Virus record (IMG/VR): IMGVR_UViG_3300027963_000041
Location: 1-64,000 of that record
Direction: 5' to 3' (one strand)
DNA from: a virus
Length of the DNA stretch: 64,000 nt
The notes under the pieces were generated by a model. That model was not told the origin of the DNA and made no database searches. It saw only the letters and a program-made list of their open reading frames with translations. Both the position numbers and the translations under genes were made by a program. Shown piece by piece: positions 35,805 to 45,464 of this stretch. The number at the start of each line of letters is the position of its first letter. The stretch's first letter is position 1.

Positions 35805-38800
35805 ATCTCATCGCGAGAGTGTATGCTCTTAATGATGATCGTTCAGTATTGCGTAGAATTGGATGGAAGTCTCTTACCTTGTCATCTTTCATAACGAATG
35901 TTGTGATTGGTGATGACACTTGACGTACTGAGTTATCAACAACTGTATTCACATTTGTTCCGGCTTCAAATGATTTAATCAATGCGTTACCTTGTTCTCT
36001 TAGAAATTGTTGAGAACCAGCACCCAATGTTTCAGTAGCAATGATACCACCAGCAGGTGTATTAGACAATGTAGTTGAAATGTAGTCTAGGCTACTTGTT
36101 ACACCACTTACTGTATTTGCAAATGAGCCATCAAACGCACCACTACCAATTGATCCAGCGGCTTGCATAAATGTACCTGTAAGTACAGTACCTTCTGCTA
36201 TCAACTCTTCTCTTGTCTTTTTCTTTTTTTGCACCTGATTTAATTGAACAAATTGCTGTGCGCCTTCAAAGAACAAAGGACCTGCCTGAATCAACTTAGC
36301 ATAAATTGCTCTTGATTCGTCTGTTGCCAAACCAGTAGACTTAACAAAGTTATCCACAAACTCGCGGTATGCGATTCTGCTTTCTTCGACTGTGCCTTTG
36401 AATTCAGGAATGTCAAAGCCTTCCAAACCTGGAATATTAATCTTAGTTTTAATTTCTGTTTCGATGGCTTCAAATTCTTTCTTTTTCTGATTCAAACTAA
36501 AAGTTAATTGCTCTTCTTGTGTATAGAAATTTCTATAGTAATCGCCAACAAATTTATTGAAATTGTCTTGTTGTTCTCGAAGGTCTTTACCTCCGAACAT
36601 TGTCATAATATCGTATTTCAAATCAGCAAGAGCAAGTCCTGTTGTGCCACCAATTGTTTTAGCAAGATCGTCTGCGGTGTATTTCAACATCTCAAACGCA
36701 TTGTTCATGAAGAGTGTAGATTCTACAAGTCTACTGAATGTTGTTGTTATGCTTTCTAATGCATCACCAACTTTAATCTGATAATTTACAATGTCTGCAT
36801 ATGCAGTCTTGATCATATCATCGCTGAAACCAAGAAGGCTTTCTTGTAGTCTCTTTGCTTGATCAGCCTGTGAAAGACCCATCAAGTTTACTTCAATTGC
36901 TTTTGTGAATCCTGTAATAGCGTTTGGATCAATACCTAGAATGTTTGCGCCTTCGCGAACACCAGTAAAGATATTATTAACCGCACCTTGCATGTACTTA
37001 ACAAGTTCTGGATCGGCATCTGAATAATTTCGACCACTACTACCGCCACTAAATTTACCTCCTGATCGACTCCAATTTTCATACTGACGAATACTGGTTC
37101 CACTTCCCTCTGCAAGAGTGCCCGTAATACCAGCGGCAGTAGTTCTTCTTGGTCCTGAACCAAAAAAAGAATCGGCAATACCACCAAGAACACCACCAAC
37201 AAGACCACCAATACCAGGCATAATAAAGTTACCAATCATCGAACCAATTGTAGATGTACTGATACCGTCAATTATTTGCTTATCGCCTGCAATTGCGCTA
37301 CCGATAAATGAACCCGCCATACCGCCTGCAAGACCCTGTAGTGCCGAACCGGCATATACACCACTTGTCATACCAACAGGAACCTCCATACCGGCTTGTG
37401 CGTATGAAGCGGCTAACTGTGCGGAAGTCATACCTGCATTGGCGGCTTGCATACCACCAGAAAAATTCAACAGAGTTGTTCCCATGCCTGTTGCACCCAT
37501 ATTTACTAAGCCCATACCAGCACTAGCGGCAAGACTAGCGCCACTGGCAAGTAAACTTCCTGTTGCTAATGCATTATAGATTTGATATCCGGCTAAAACA
37601 GTATTGATAAGACCGCCTGGTGTTTTTATGTCAGCATTCTTTAATGCATATAAATTAAATAGTGTTCCGCCAAGGCCAATACCACCGGCGCCACCTTTTA
37701 GAATATCTCCTGCGCCTTCAAATCCTTTTCCTGATACAAAGTTTTTTCCAAGGGCATTCATTGCAAATGTTGCTGGACCAAAACCTAGACCAAGTTTCTG
37801 TGCGGCATAAATCGTACCAAAATCAACAAGAGCATTACCCATTGAGAATCCGCCACCCACAGGTGTGCCTTTACCAGTTACACCTGATATAGTTCCTCCT
37901 GCACCAGTAGCACTAGGCGCTGATGGCGAGAAAATTCCGCTAATTGCATCACCAATTGACTTGGTGCCTGAGAATACATCTCCTACTGCGGAACCGACAC
38001 TCTTAACGCCTTCCCATATGCTTCCAATAGAACTGAAGAAACCTCCGCCACCGCCAGCCATTCCGCTGTACATTTGCATTTGTGCAGATCGTTGTTGCAT
38101 TTGTGCAATCTGTGCTTGAGATTGTAATGAGTATTGGGTGATGTTCGACATACCTTGCAAGTGATTACCTAACACTTGACTCATACCTTGATTATGATAA
38201 TCACCCGCATACACCATACCATCGCGGATTTGTAGGGCGCCTTGTTCCATGTAGCGACCTTGTGAGTCTACGCCAAGTTTCATTTGACGTTCTACATTAC
38301 GCTGATATTCTTCGTAGCCACCAGCACCGCCAAACATTGGGCTAAATGGTTGACCAATCATCAATGCCATTTGTTGACTGAAATTTTGAATGCCTTCTTC
38401 GTAACCAAAAAAACTTCTCATGCCAGTTGGAATACCTGTCATAGCAAAGATCAAGTCTTCAGTCACCATTTTCTTGTTCTGACTGACTGCGGCTTTTGCT
38501 TGCGCTACTTGTGCGCCTTTCTGTCCAAGAAGACCTTCTAATTGATCAACCTTTTGAATCATTTGCAACTTGTCTGCGCCTATCTTACCTGTGATAGGAT
38601 TCATTGCATTCAAGCGATCAACAAGAGTTACTTGTGAAGAAAGTTTATCAAACTCTACTTTTGTTTGATCATAATCTGCTTTGAGTACATCGTATTGTTT
38701 TCTAACTGACGCGCCCTGTGCATAGTTATTGATTGCACGATTAAAGCCTGTTGCGGCATTTGGTCCAAACATAGGACCAAGAACAGTATTTACAAACTGA

Positions 38801-41800
38801 TCTGTATAACTTGCGGCTAACTTCGAGAAGATATTGCCGTAAATAGGACCCATATCTTTGCCAAGAATTTTTGTGGCAAAGTTTTGAAATGAGTTTTGAT
38901 ACAGTTGATCGATAGAACCAAACGCACTATTTTGTTGTCCCGTGACACCAAAACCTTGTGATCCACCAATCGCTTTATAAATGCTACGACTAACATCACC
39001 CTGAATCTGCCCCAAGAATTGCATCTCAAGGCTCTTACGTTGGTTACCATATTGATTGTTTAAGTTTTGAATGCCTGTTGCAATCTGTCGTTGATAAACA
39101 AGATTCTGAGACTCCATCTCATTTGATTTGGCATTTAGACCAATCAATCTTGAATCTGCATCTTGTCCTGTGTATGCAGTTGTTGATGGTCTTCTAGATT
39201 CAATGCCATCAATTATATCTTGTTGAAGCCTAGTTACATTACGAACATATGTTTGTTCAGGTCCGCTAAGTGTTCCATTAAATGATCCCTCAAAATCATC
39301 TCCGCCACCGCCATCATCAAAAATACCAAGCGCGCGCGCACGAGCAGTATCATATGTTTGTTCGGCTCCGCTAAGTGTTCCGCCAAATGATCCTGTAAAA
39401 TCACCTTGACCAAAAGTGCCTCGGGCGGCTTCCATGATACGACCAGTATCGTATGCACCACCGCCACGTGATCCACCGCCATACTGACCAGACATACCTA
39501 CAGTCATTAATGATGGCGGTCTAAGTGCAAATGCTGAACCACCAGAACCAGGCTGTACACCAGAATAATAATTAGATGCGGCTGGTCCACCCTCTTGGCG
39601 AATCATCGCCGCTTGCAATTGAGGAATTAGATGTGAAGGAATTCTGTCATTAGGTCCAATGCCCAATGAACGAGACATGTTTGCAACGTATGCACCAGTA
39701 TCATTATTATCACCAGGAGGTGCATACTTACTAATGAACTGATTAAGCGTCATTCCTCTGGATTGTGTATCCAGTTGAAGTTGCTTTTGCATAGCCGCCA
39801 TACCCATTTCTGGTGATGGGAACTGCGCGAACGATCCATCCGGACCAGGAATCGCACCTTCTAAGACGCCACCAGGACCTGCGTATCTTGAATAGTATCT
39901 TAGGTTACCTGGATTGTTATTGCGTACAGATACAGGTGCATTGTTTGATAAGTTTGTTGGTGTGTAAGTAGGAGAAGACTGGCTAGGCAATGTTGCTGGT
40001 GCCGCTGGCGCAGGCGCTACAGGCGCAGGCGCGGGAGTAGTTAATCCTCTGGTCTCTCTTTTTCTTTCGTTTGCGCTATCTCTGTCTCTTCTTTGTTTAT
40101 CGGAAACAACTGCGTCACGGTCTCTTACATAATTTTCATCTGTTTTAGTGAAAGTTGTTTTCTTATAACTTTCCTTCTCCATCTTAGCGGCTTCTTTTGT
40201 CAGGCCGCTTTGATATGGTTCATACTTAGTTTCTTGTATTTGAAGGCCTTTACCAAACTCTTGTAGTTTTTTCGCCAGTTCGGCGCCACCAGGAATGTAA
40301 TTAAGAAAAGCCGCAACTTTATCAACAACATAAGAGGTAATTGCGTTAACGCCTCTTGAGATTGCATTGAACATACTTGTAATAGAAGGTCCAATAAAGT
40401 TTATGCTTGCATCAATTGCTTTACCCACTACACCGAATACGAACTTCTTGGCGTTGAACCAGCCTTCACCAATTGAATTTGATAAATCATTCCAAAACTC
40501 CCCAATCACATTACCTATACGAATGAATAGTCCACGAATTCCAATTCGATCAAGTATCTCCACAGCAAAGTTGACGATGTTAACAACAAAATCGTCAAAG
40601 ATTAAATACAATTCACTAAAAGCATTCTTAATGCCTTCGCCGTCAAAGGTAAACAATGCGCCAATTAATCTGGCTGTTTCTTTTACAAAATCAAATATGT
40701 TGCTGAATATGCGAGTTACATAAACTGTACCTACTTCTTGCAGACCAGTGTTATAACTTTCTGCCCATGTTGCACCATCTCCAAAAATGTTGCTAATTGC
40801 ATAGTTAAGTACTTGAGATGCAATGTCAATAAAGCCTAAGAAGAACGAAGAAAGACCGCCGCCTAAAAACGCGGCAACACGATCCATAAAGGTAACTTCA
40901 ATTGCATTCTTATCAATGATTGAACCAATTTTGTCCTCATCAAATGCAACTAATAGACCATCAAATATAGAAAGAATAATATCAAGAGGAATTAAAAACT
41001 TCAATAGTTTTTTGCCAATGTCACCAAGAATTTTTACCACTTCAGAATTCTTGATTGCTTCAATGGCATTACCCATTGCTTTCAGTCCTTTTTGAACTGT
41101 TTCTACAATGTATGTCTGATAAAAGTATCCTAGTTTGGCAGCAATAGATTCAAGGAAGCCACCAGTGCCACCAAGAATTTCAGGCATAATTTTGCCTAAG
41201 TCATCTAGGCTTAGTGCTAAACGACCATCTGAGAATGCGGCTGTAACTTTGCTAAACGATTCAAGTGCGCTAGTTCTAAGGCTATCAAATTTTATAGCCA
41301 AGTCATCAAAGTAACTTCCTACTTTACCAAAAGAATCTAAGAATGTTGCTTTGAATGTGTCAAATTTTGCGCCAATGTTTGCTTTTACTTCATCAAGCAA
41401 GTCGGCAAGAATTGCTACGTTAATAAGTGTGGCGTTTCTTAATCGACCAAAACTTGCTGGTAGCGCACTAAAGATTCCTTCAATTGCACGAACTACATCA
41501 TCAAAGTTAGGTAGTCTGATTCTGGCTTTAAAATCATCAAACGCTTTGATAATGTCATCAAAGTTAGGTAGTCTAAATCGTAATTTAAAGTCATCAAACG
41601 ATTTAATAATGTCATCAAAGTTGGGTAGTCTAAATCGTGATTTAAAGTCATCGAATGCAGTTCTAAATGTATCAAGAAGACCTGTAAACACGCCTATAAA
41701 ACGTCTTGGTAAATCCGAAAAGAATTTAACCAAATCATCAATGAAAGGAAGTTTCTTAAATCTATCAAATAGGTTTGTGAAAAAATCACCAAAGCGTCTT

Positions 41801-42621
41801 GGTAAATCCGAAAAGAATTTGATTAGATCATCGATGAAAGGAAGTTTCTTAAATCTATCAAATAAATTTTTGAAAAAATCACCAAAGCGTCTTGGTAAAT
41901 CCGAAAAGAATTTAACCAAATCATCAATGAAAGAAAGTTTCTTAAATCTATCAAATAGGTTTCTGAAAAAATCGCCAAAACGTCTTGGCAAGTCTTCAAA
42001 GAATTTGGCTAGATTGTCTAACGAAGGAAACTTTACTCTTAGATTCTTTAAAAAGTCTAAGAATCGTAGAAGCCCATTGCCAAGACCACGGAGTACGTCT
42101 GTAATAAAGTTTACTATTTTTCCTAGACGAGCAAGCCCGTCTTCAAGGAATTTCAATATCCTTCTAAATCTTGCAAGAATGTCATCAAACTTTGTATTGA
42201 GTGCATCCAAGAAACCTTTAAAAAGTTTTAGAAGTTTATCAAAACCTTTTGCAAATGCGCCAGCAATTGCAAGCGCAAGGTTTTTTAAGAAGTTTAGAAA
42301 ACTGTTTTCATCACCTTTACCAAGCCCTAATAAAGCCTTTAGAATGTCTGATAGTGTTTGATTAGTTTTCTTTTGTTCACCGAGAATATCGGTAAAAAGT
42401 TTTTTCTGCTCTAAAGATTTTTCTTCTTCAAATGCCCTATCGCGCTGGCGCTGAGTTTGATCAACCTTCATCATTTTAGCAAGGCTTGCAAATGCAGGTG
42501 CAAATGCCGCAGGGTTACCCGCCATGGCAGCCCCTTTCAGGCCTGCTCCGAAGCCTGAAAGGGATTGACTGATTGAACCAGCAATCGTTTTACCTATGTC
42601 GCCTACTAAATTTGTTGCCAT
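35803..42621 (-). CDS. Giant tail protein: tape measure with internal muralytic domain
   Basis: A 2,272-residue protein. Residues about 90-200 are hydrophobic and helical. About 195-310 hold tandem repeats of a unit like LPRRFGDFFxNLFDRFKKLxFIDDLxKFFSD. About 310-380 hold three copies of SFDDFKxRFRLPNFDDIIK. Around 895-1030 is a lytic-transglycosylase-like domain starting RNNNPGNLRYYSR and ending QAAMIRQEGG. A Gly/Ala-rich hydrophobic region (about 1490-1860) and a helical C-terminus follow. This architecture fits a tail tape measure that also opens the cell wall. It lies in one operon with gp26, gp54 and gp4-like genes. Confidence 0.85.
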   Translation of the reverse strand: MATNLVGDIGKTIAGSISQSLSGFGAGLKGAAMAGNPAAFAPAFASLAKMMKVDQTQRQRDRAFEEEKSLEQKKLFTDILGEQKKTNQTLSDILKALLGLGKGDENSFLNFLKNLALAIAGAFAKGFDKLLKLFKGFLDALNTKFDDILARFRRILKFLEDGLARLGKIVNFITDVLRGLGNGLLRFLDFLKNLRVKFPSLDNLAKFFEDLPRRFGDFFRNLFDRFKKLSFIDDLVKFFSDLPRRFGDFFKNLFDRFKKLPFIDDLIKFFSDLPRRFGDFFTNLFDRFKKLPFIDDLVKFFSDLPRRFIGVFTGLLDTFRTAFDDFKSRFRLPNFDDIIKSFDDFKLRFRLPNFDDIIKAFDDFKARIRLPNFDDVVRAIEGIFSALPASFGRLRNATLINVAILADLLDEVKANIGAKFDTFKATFLDSFGKVGSYFDDLAIKFDSLRTSALESFSKVTAAFSDGRLALSLDDLGKIMPEILGGTGGFLESIAAKLGYFYQTYIVETVQKGLKAMGNAIEAIKNSEVVKILGDIGKKLLKFLIPLDIILSIFDGLLVAFDEDKIGSIIDKNAIEVTFMDRVAAFLGGGLSSFFLGFIDIASQVLNYAISNIFGDGATWAESYNTGLQEVGTVYVTRIFSNIFDFVKETARLIGALFTFDGEGIKNAFSELYLIFDDFVVNIVNFAVEILDRIGIRGLFIRIGNVIGEFWNDLSNSIGEGWFNAKKFVFGVVGKAIDASINFIGPSITSMFNAISRGVNAITSYVVDKVAAFLNYIPGGAELAKKLQEFGKGLQIQETKYEPYQSGLTKEAAKMEKESYKKTTFTKTDENYVRDRDAVVSDKQRRDRDSANERKRETRGLTTPAPAPVAPAPAAPATLPSQSSPTYTPTNLSNNAPVSVRNNNPGNLRYYSRYAGPGGVLEGAIPGPDGSFAQFPSPEMGMAAMQKQLQLDTQSRGMTLNQFISKYAPPGDNNDTGAYVANMSRSLGIGPNDRIPSHLIPQLQAAMIRQEGGPAASNYYSGVQPGSGGSAFALRPPSLMTVGMSGQYGGGSRGGGAYDTGRIMEAARGTFGQGDFTGSFGGTLSGAEQTYDTARARALGIFDDGGGGDDFEGSFNGTLSGPEQTYVRNVTRLQQDIIDGIESRRPSTTAYTGQDADSRLIGLNAKSNEMESQNLVYQRQIATGIQNLNNQYGNQRKSLEMQFLGQIQGDVSRSIYKAIGGSQGFGVTGQQNSAFGSIDQLYQNSFQNFATKILGKDMGPIYGNIFSKLAASYTDQFVNTVLGPMFGPNAATGFNRAINNYAQGASVRKQYDVLKADYDQTKVEFDKLSSQVTLVDRLNAMNPITGKIGADKLQMIQKVDQLEGLLGQKGAQVAQAKAAVSQNKKMVTEDLIFAMTGIPTGMRSFFGYEEGIQNFSQQMALMIGQPFSPMFGGAGGYEEYQRNVERQMKLGVDSQGRYMEQGALQIRDGMVYAGDYHNQGMSQVLGNHLQGMSNITQYSLQSQAQIAQMQQRSAQMQMYSGMAGGGGGFFSSIGSIWEGVKSVGSAVGDVFSGTKSIGDAISGIFSPSAPSATGAGGTISGVTGKGTPVGGGFSMGNALVDFGTIYAAQKLGLGFGPATFAMNALGKNFVSGKGFEGAGDILKGGAGGIGLGGTLFNLYALKNADIKTPGGLINTVLAGYQIYNALATGSLLASGASLAASAGMGLVNMGATGMGTTLLNFSGGMQAANAGMTSAQLAASYAQAGMEVPVGMTSGVYAGSALQGLAGGMAGSFIGSAIAGDKQIIDGISTSTIGSMIGNFIMPGIGGLVGGVLGGIADSFFGSGPRRTTAAGITGTLAEGSGTSIRQYENWSRSGGKFSGGSSGRNYSDADPELVKYMQGAVNNIFTGVREGANILGIDPNAITGFTKAIEVNLMGLSQADQAKRLQESLLGFSDDMIKTAYADIVNYQIKVGDALESITTTFSRLVESTLFMNNAFEMLKYTADDLAKTIGGTTGLALADLKYDIMTMFGGKDLREQQDNFNKFVGDYYRNFYTQEEQLTFSLNQKKKEFEAIETEIKTKINIPGLEGFDIPEFKGTVEESRIAYREFVDNFVKSTGLATDESRAIYAKLIQAGPLFFEGAQQFVQLNQVQKKKKTREELIAEGTVLTGTFMQAAGSIGSGAFDGSFANTVSGVTSSLDYISTTLSNTPAGGIIATETLGAGSQQFLREQGNALIKSFEAGTNVNTVVDNSVRQVSSPITTFVMKDDKVRDFHPILRNTERSSLRAYTLAMR

Positions 42622-42819
42622 TTATTTTCTTCTTGACTTTGATTGCGCTTGTTGTTCTCTTTGTCTCTGATTTTCTTCTTTTATGAATTCGCCCAATAAA
42701 GTTATATAAATGTCACGCTCGAAAGGCATCATCTCCTCAAGTTCAGTTAAACTATATTTATGGTGTTGTACCATAGCAAAGTTTGTTTTGTAATAATTTA
42801 GAAGATTTTCATTCGACAT
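42622..42819 (-). CDS. Small tail-assembly-type protein between gp26 and the tape measure
   Basis: A 65-residue charged helical protein (YSLTELEEMMPFERDIYITL then LGEFIKEENQRQREQQ) abutting both neighbours. Position directly before the tape measure is where many phages encode tape-measure chaperones; an analogous role is inferred, not shown. Confidence 0.68.
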   Translation of the reverse strand: MSNENLLNYYKTNFAMVQHHKYSLTELEEMMPFERDIYITLLGEFIKEENQRQREQQAQSKSRRK

Positions 42820-42821
42820 TG

Positions 42822-43562
42822 TTACCCGAAAAAACTTGTCATACCCTCCAACTCAACCTTGTCATCGCAACCGCAATGAGAGCAAGTCCATGCAATTGTT
42901 TTTCTGAGTTTAGGCATTGTATTAAAGAATTCAGTTATTTTTGCAAACTGTTCTTGTGAAAGTCCGTTGATAAATTCAATCAATTCAGCCTTTGTAGATT
43001 CGCTTGCAGGATATGTGTTTTCGTTATCGAAAATATAGTCAATACTTTCAACCACAACGCCTTGAATCACATCGAATTGATTTTGTTTATCGTTTGCTTG
43101 TAACTTATCTGCCATAGACATGGTTGGATATTTCAATACAACACCAACACCAGACTCTTCATCTAAAAGAATCTTGTTAGTATGAGTATCTCCTACTTCT
43201 ACTTCAACATCCATAATGTTGAACTTGTATGGTGTATTGAATTCACACATTTCACCCTTAGAGTTTAGCCCTGTAGGGTGTGTAAGTTTGAGTTCAATCT
43301 CTTCACCAATTGACTTGCCACGAAGACGTAGGAAGAAATATTCCAAATCGAACATTGGAAGTTTATCCACATCAATTTCGTCTACAGAGCAATTGGTAAT
43401 GATCTGTTTAATTGCACGAAGCATCTCTTTTGGATCTTGAGATTCAAGAGCCATTAAAAGAATCTTTTGTTCTTTAACTAAGAACGGTCTGTACTTGTAA
43501 CTTTGTTTGGTTGAGTGTAATGTCAACTCATAAATCGGTGATTTGATTTTTGGTAAAGCCAT
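42822..43562 (-). CDS. gp26: T4 gp26-like baseplate hub protein
   Basis: A 246-residue protein: PIYELTLHSTKQSYKYRPFLVKEQKILLMALES, then NCSVDEIDVDKLPMFDLEYFFLRLRGKSIGE. This is the T4 baseplate-family (gp26) signature. A C-terminal CSHCGCDD gives a possible small zinc site. Acts in assembly of the central hub. Confidence 0.88.
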   Translation of the reverse strand: MALPKIKSPIYELTLHSTKQSYKYRPFLVKEQKILLMALESQDPKEMLRAIKQIITNCSVDEIDVDKLPMFDLEYFFLRLRGKSIGEEIELKLTHPTGLNSKGEMCEFNTPYKFNIMDVEVEVGDTHTNKILLDEESGVGVVLKYPTMSMADKLQANDKQNQFDVIQGVVVESIDYIFDNENTYPASESTKAELIEFINGLSQEQFAKITEFFNTMPKLRKTIAWTCSHCGCDDKVELEGMTSFFG

Positions 43563-43591
43563 GATATTTCTCCTTTAGTATAAAAAAATGA

Positions 43592-44350
43592 TTACGCAGT
43601 TTGTACTGGACGTCCAGTAACTCGACCATCAAGATCAAAATTTGGATCCACTACTCTTGCCTGGTCTCCAGGCAAATTAATGTAACCCTGCGTAAAGTCC
43701 ACAGTATGAAAACGATATGTCATTGTTACTGAAAATCGTTGATATGTGTTCGGTTCTTCCCAAGTCAAGTTCATTGGGCTAAGTTGAATTGGATATGCAT
43801 TGTAAAGTGTGTATCTTGCAAGTTGTCTTCTATCACCACTCACTTGAATAATTCTCACTTGTCCTGATGCATATTGATTGTAATATTTTGCGAGTCCTGC
43901 TCGACTTGCATTTCCGTTTTTAAGGTCTGTTTGATTGATAATGTTTTCTACCCAAACCTCAAACATTGCTCTTTCTCTAAAGTCTTCAGAGCAAATAATT
44001 TGTAAAGGCACATCTGCGTAAGAAGTTTCATATGCGTATTTTGTTGTTGGACCATATGCTTGATCGTCACTTGTAGACACACTTCTTCCTGGCAATTCAG
44101 TTGCTTCACAACGAAAGCGAAAAGTTGAGTTAATGTCTTTTCCGTCAAATGAATTCCACCAGTTTGTTTCGGAAATATTTACGCTACCTTCAACATTAAA
44201 AGTTTGTCCTGGACGACCAGGATTTGTAAGTCCTGTTCGTGCCTTACTTAAAAACGCACTTCTTAATTCTGGAGGCAAGTCGACCTCCACATAAAACATG
44301 TTAGGTCTTACGACCGAGAAGTTTGTTCTGAATTGGCTGATACTAAACAT
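43592..44350 (-). CDS. gp54: gp54/gp19-like tail-tube initiator protein
   Basis: A 252-residue protein with PNMFYVEVDLPPELR, FRFRCEATELPGRSVSTSDDQAYG and YADVPLQIICSEDFRERAMFEVW, the beta-sandwich pattern of T4 tail-tube-fold proteins (gp19 and gp54). Next to gp26 and far from a sheath gene, gp54 (tube initiator on the baseplate) is the likelier assignment; a tube subunit cannot be excluded. Confidence 0.75.
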   Translation of the reverse strand: MFSISQFRTNFSVVRPNMFYVEVDLPPELRSAFLSKARTGLTNPGRPGQTFNVEGSVNISETNWWNSFDGKDINSTFRFRCEATELPGRSVSTSDDQAYGPTTKYAYETSYADVPLQIICSEDFRERAMFEVWVENIINQTDLKNGNASRAGLAKYYNQYASGQVRIIQVSGDRRQLARYTLYNAYPIQLSPMNLTWEEPNTYQRFSVTMTYRFHTVDFTQGYINLPGDQARVVDPNFDLDGRVTGRPVQTA

Positions 44351-44362
44351 TTATGTTTTTCC

Positions 44363-44959
44363 TTAGATCATTGATCGACTGTCTGCCCAAATGCTTGCTT
44401 TATCTGATTTTTTAAATCTTTCAAGCGGCATGAACAATGCCATGTCCCATTCTGGTGCCCTAATTTCTAAAAACTGGGAGCGAATGTGATTGTTTAAGTA
44501 TCGCTTAACAGTTGGTTTGAACGCACTATATTTAGATGCACTTTTCAGAATACGATAGGTTGCTAGAATCTTTGTTTTCTCATTGTACTTTTTATCAGTA
44601 GTGATACTGTATAATGCATCCATTAATTTTGCGCGAAGCATATATGGCAAGTAGTGAAAGTTGATGCCTAGAAAGCCATCGTTATAAGTCTCAATCGGAA
44701 AGATAAGTGGAAATGTGTCGTAGTATGGTAGATCAAGTTTGCCTTTTGGATCATACTTAAACAAGTACATATATCCAGGCTTCATCTCTACAACTTTACG
44801 CTTTGGTTCAAACGAACGAATAATTTTGGATGGGGTAAGCGAAGCAACGCCTTCCGCTTGGGCTGCGGCATCTCTGTACCATTCTCTTGCGACTTTGGTT
44901 CTGGCGGGTGTCATACCTGCTAAAACGCCGCGATAGATGAGTTCTTTAAATAATAGCAT
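44363..44959 (-). CDS. Conserved T4-like structural or assembly protein
   Basis: A 198-residue basic protein: GYMYLFKYDPKGKLDLPYYD, then FPIETYNDGFLGINFHYLPYMLR and ASKYSAFKPTVKRYLNNHIRSQFLEI. I recognise this as a conserved protein in tail/hub regions of T4-like cyanophages and relatives, where it is unnamed. Probably a virion or assembly factor. Confidence 0.7.
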   Translation of the reverse strand: MLLFKELIYRGVLAGMTPARTKVAREWYRDAAAQAEGVASLTPSKIIRSFEPKRKVVEMKPGYMYLFKYDPKGKLDLPYYDTFPLIFPIETYNDGFLGINFHYLPYMLRAKLMDALYSITTDKKYNEKTKILATYRILKSASKYSAFKPTVKRYLNNHIRSQFLEIRAPEWDMALFMPLERFKKSDKASIWADSRSMI

Positions 44960-44985
44960 AAATTCCTACTGATCTGCGATACATA

Positions 44986-44993
44986 TATTTATG
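44986..44993 (-). promoter_or_regulatory. T4-type late promoter (CATAAATA), minus strand
   Basis: CATAAATA reads on the minus strand about 27 bases before the start at 44959. It overlaps the last codons of the gp4-like gene upstream. Would drive the tail operon 44959 to 35803 late in infection. Confidence 0.5.
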
Positions 44994-45423
44994 TCAATTG
45001 CTTCTCAGTAAGTAACTTAAATTCCCAATTTCTGTCTAAACAATACTCAGTTGCCGCTTTCCATTTTGCTTGATTGACGCCCCATGTCATTACTTCATTG
45101 AGGTATCTGCGCGTTGGTTTGCCAACAAGTCTTGAAGGTTCTCGCGTTTGTTTGTCAGGCTTTACTTCAATCAACGATGCGCGAATTGTGCCGTTTCTAT
45201 CTTTGTAACGAATCCAAAAATCAACAAAATATCGATGCCAACGATTGTCAAGCGGAGACCTATAGGGCACGACTACTTCTTCAGAATTCCATTCTAAGAT
45301 TGCTGAATTAGTATCGCAATACACCATGAATCTACGTTCAAGTAGACTGCGATATATGATACCCGTTGGATCACCCTTATATTTTTGAGGGTTTTTTGGT
45401 TTGAATCTACCTTTGTATGCCAT
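44989..45423 (-). CDS. gp4: T4 gp4-like head-completion protein
   Basis: A 144-residue protein: IIYRSLLERRFMVYCDTNSAI, WNSEEVVVPYRSPLDNRWHRYFVDFWIRYKD and LIEVKPDKQTREP. E...D...E-x-K is a TnsA/PD-(D/E)XK-like nuclease arrangement and matches T4 gp4 (gp50), needed for head completion before tail joining. Confidence 0.85.
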   Translation of the reverse strand: MAYKGRFKPKNPQKYKGDPTGIIYRSLLERRFMVYCDTNSAILEWNSEEVVVPYRSPLDNRWHRYFVDFWIRYKDRNGTIRASLIEVKPDKQTREPSRLVGKPTRRYLNEVMTWGVNQAKWKAATEYCLDRNWEFKLLTEKQLT

Positions 45424-45431
45424 TTTTAGAT

Positions 45432-45439
45432 TATAAATA
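45432..45439 (+). promoter_or_regulatory. T4-type late promoter (TATAAATA)
   Basis: Exact TATAAATA in the 41-base gap between divergent genes, 26 bases before the tail-tube-cap start at 45465. Confidence 0.75.
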
Positions 45440-45464
45440 AGAGAGTTAATCTATAGGGATTTAT

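Noticed and set aside
36508-42361. Several antisense frames opposite the tape measure, including one of 336 residues at 41351-42361
   Set aside because: They mirror the repeats of the sense gene and consist of repetitive Ser/Lys/Leu sequence; typical shadows.
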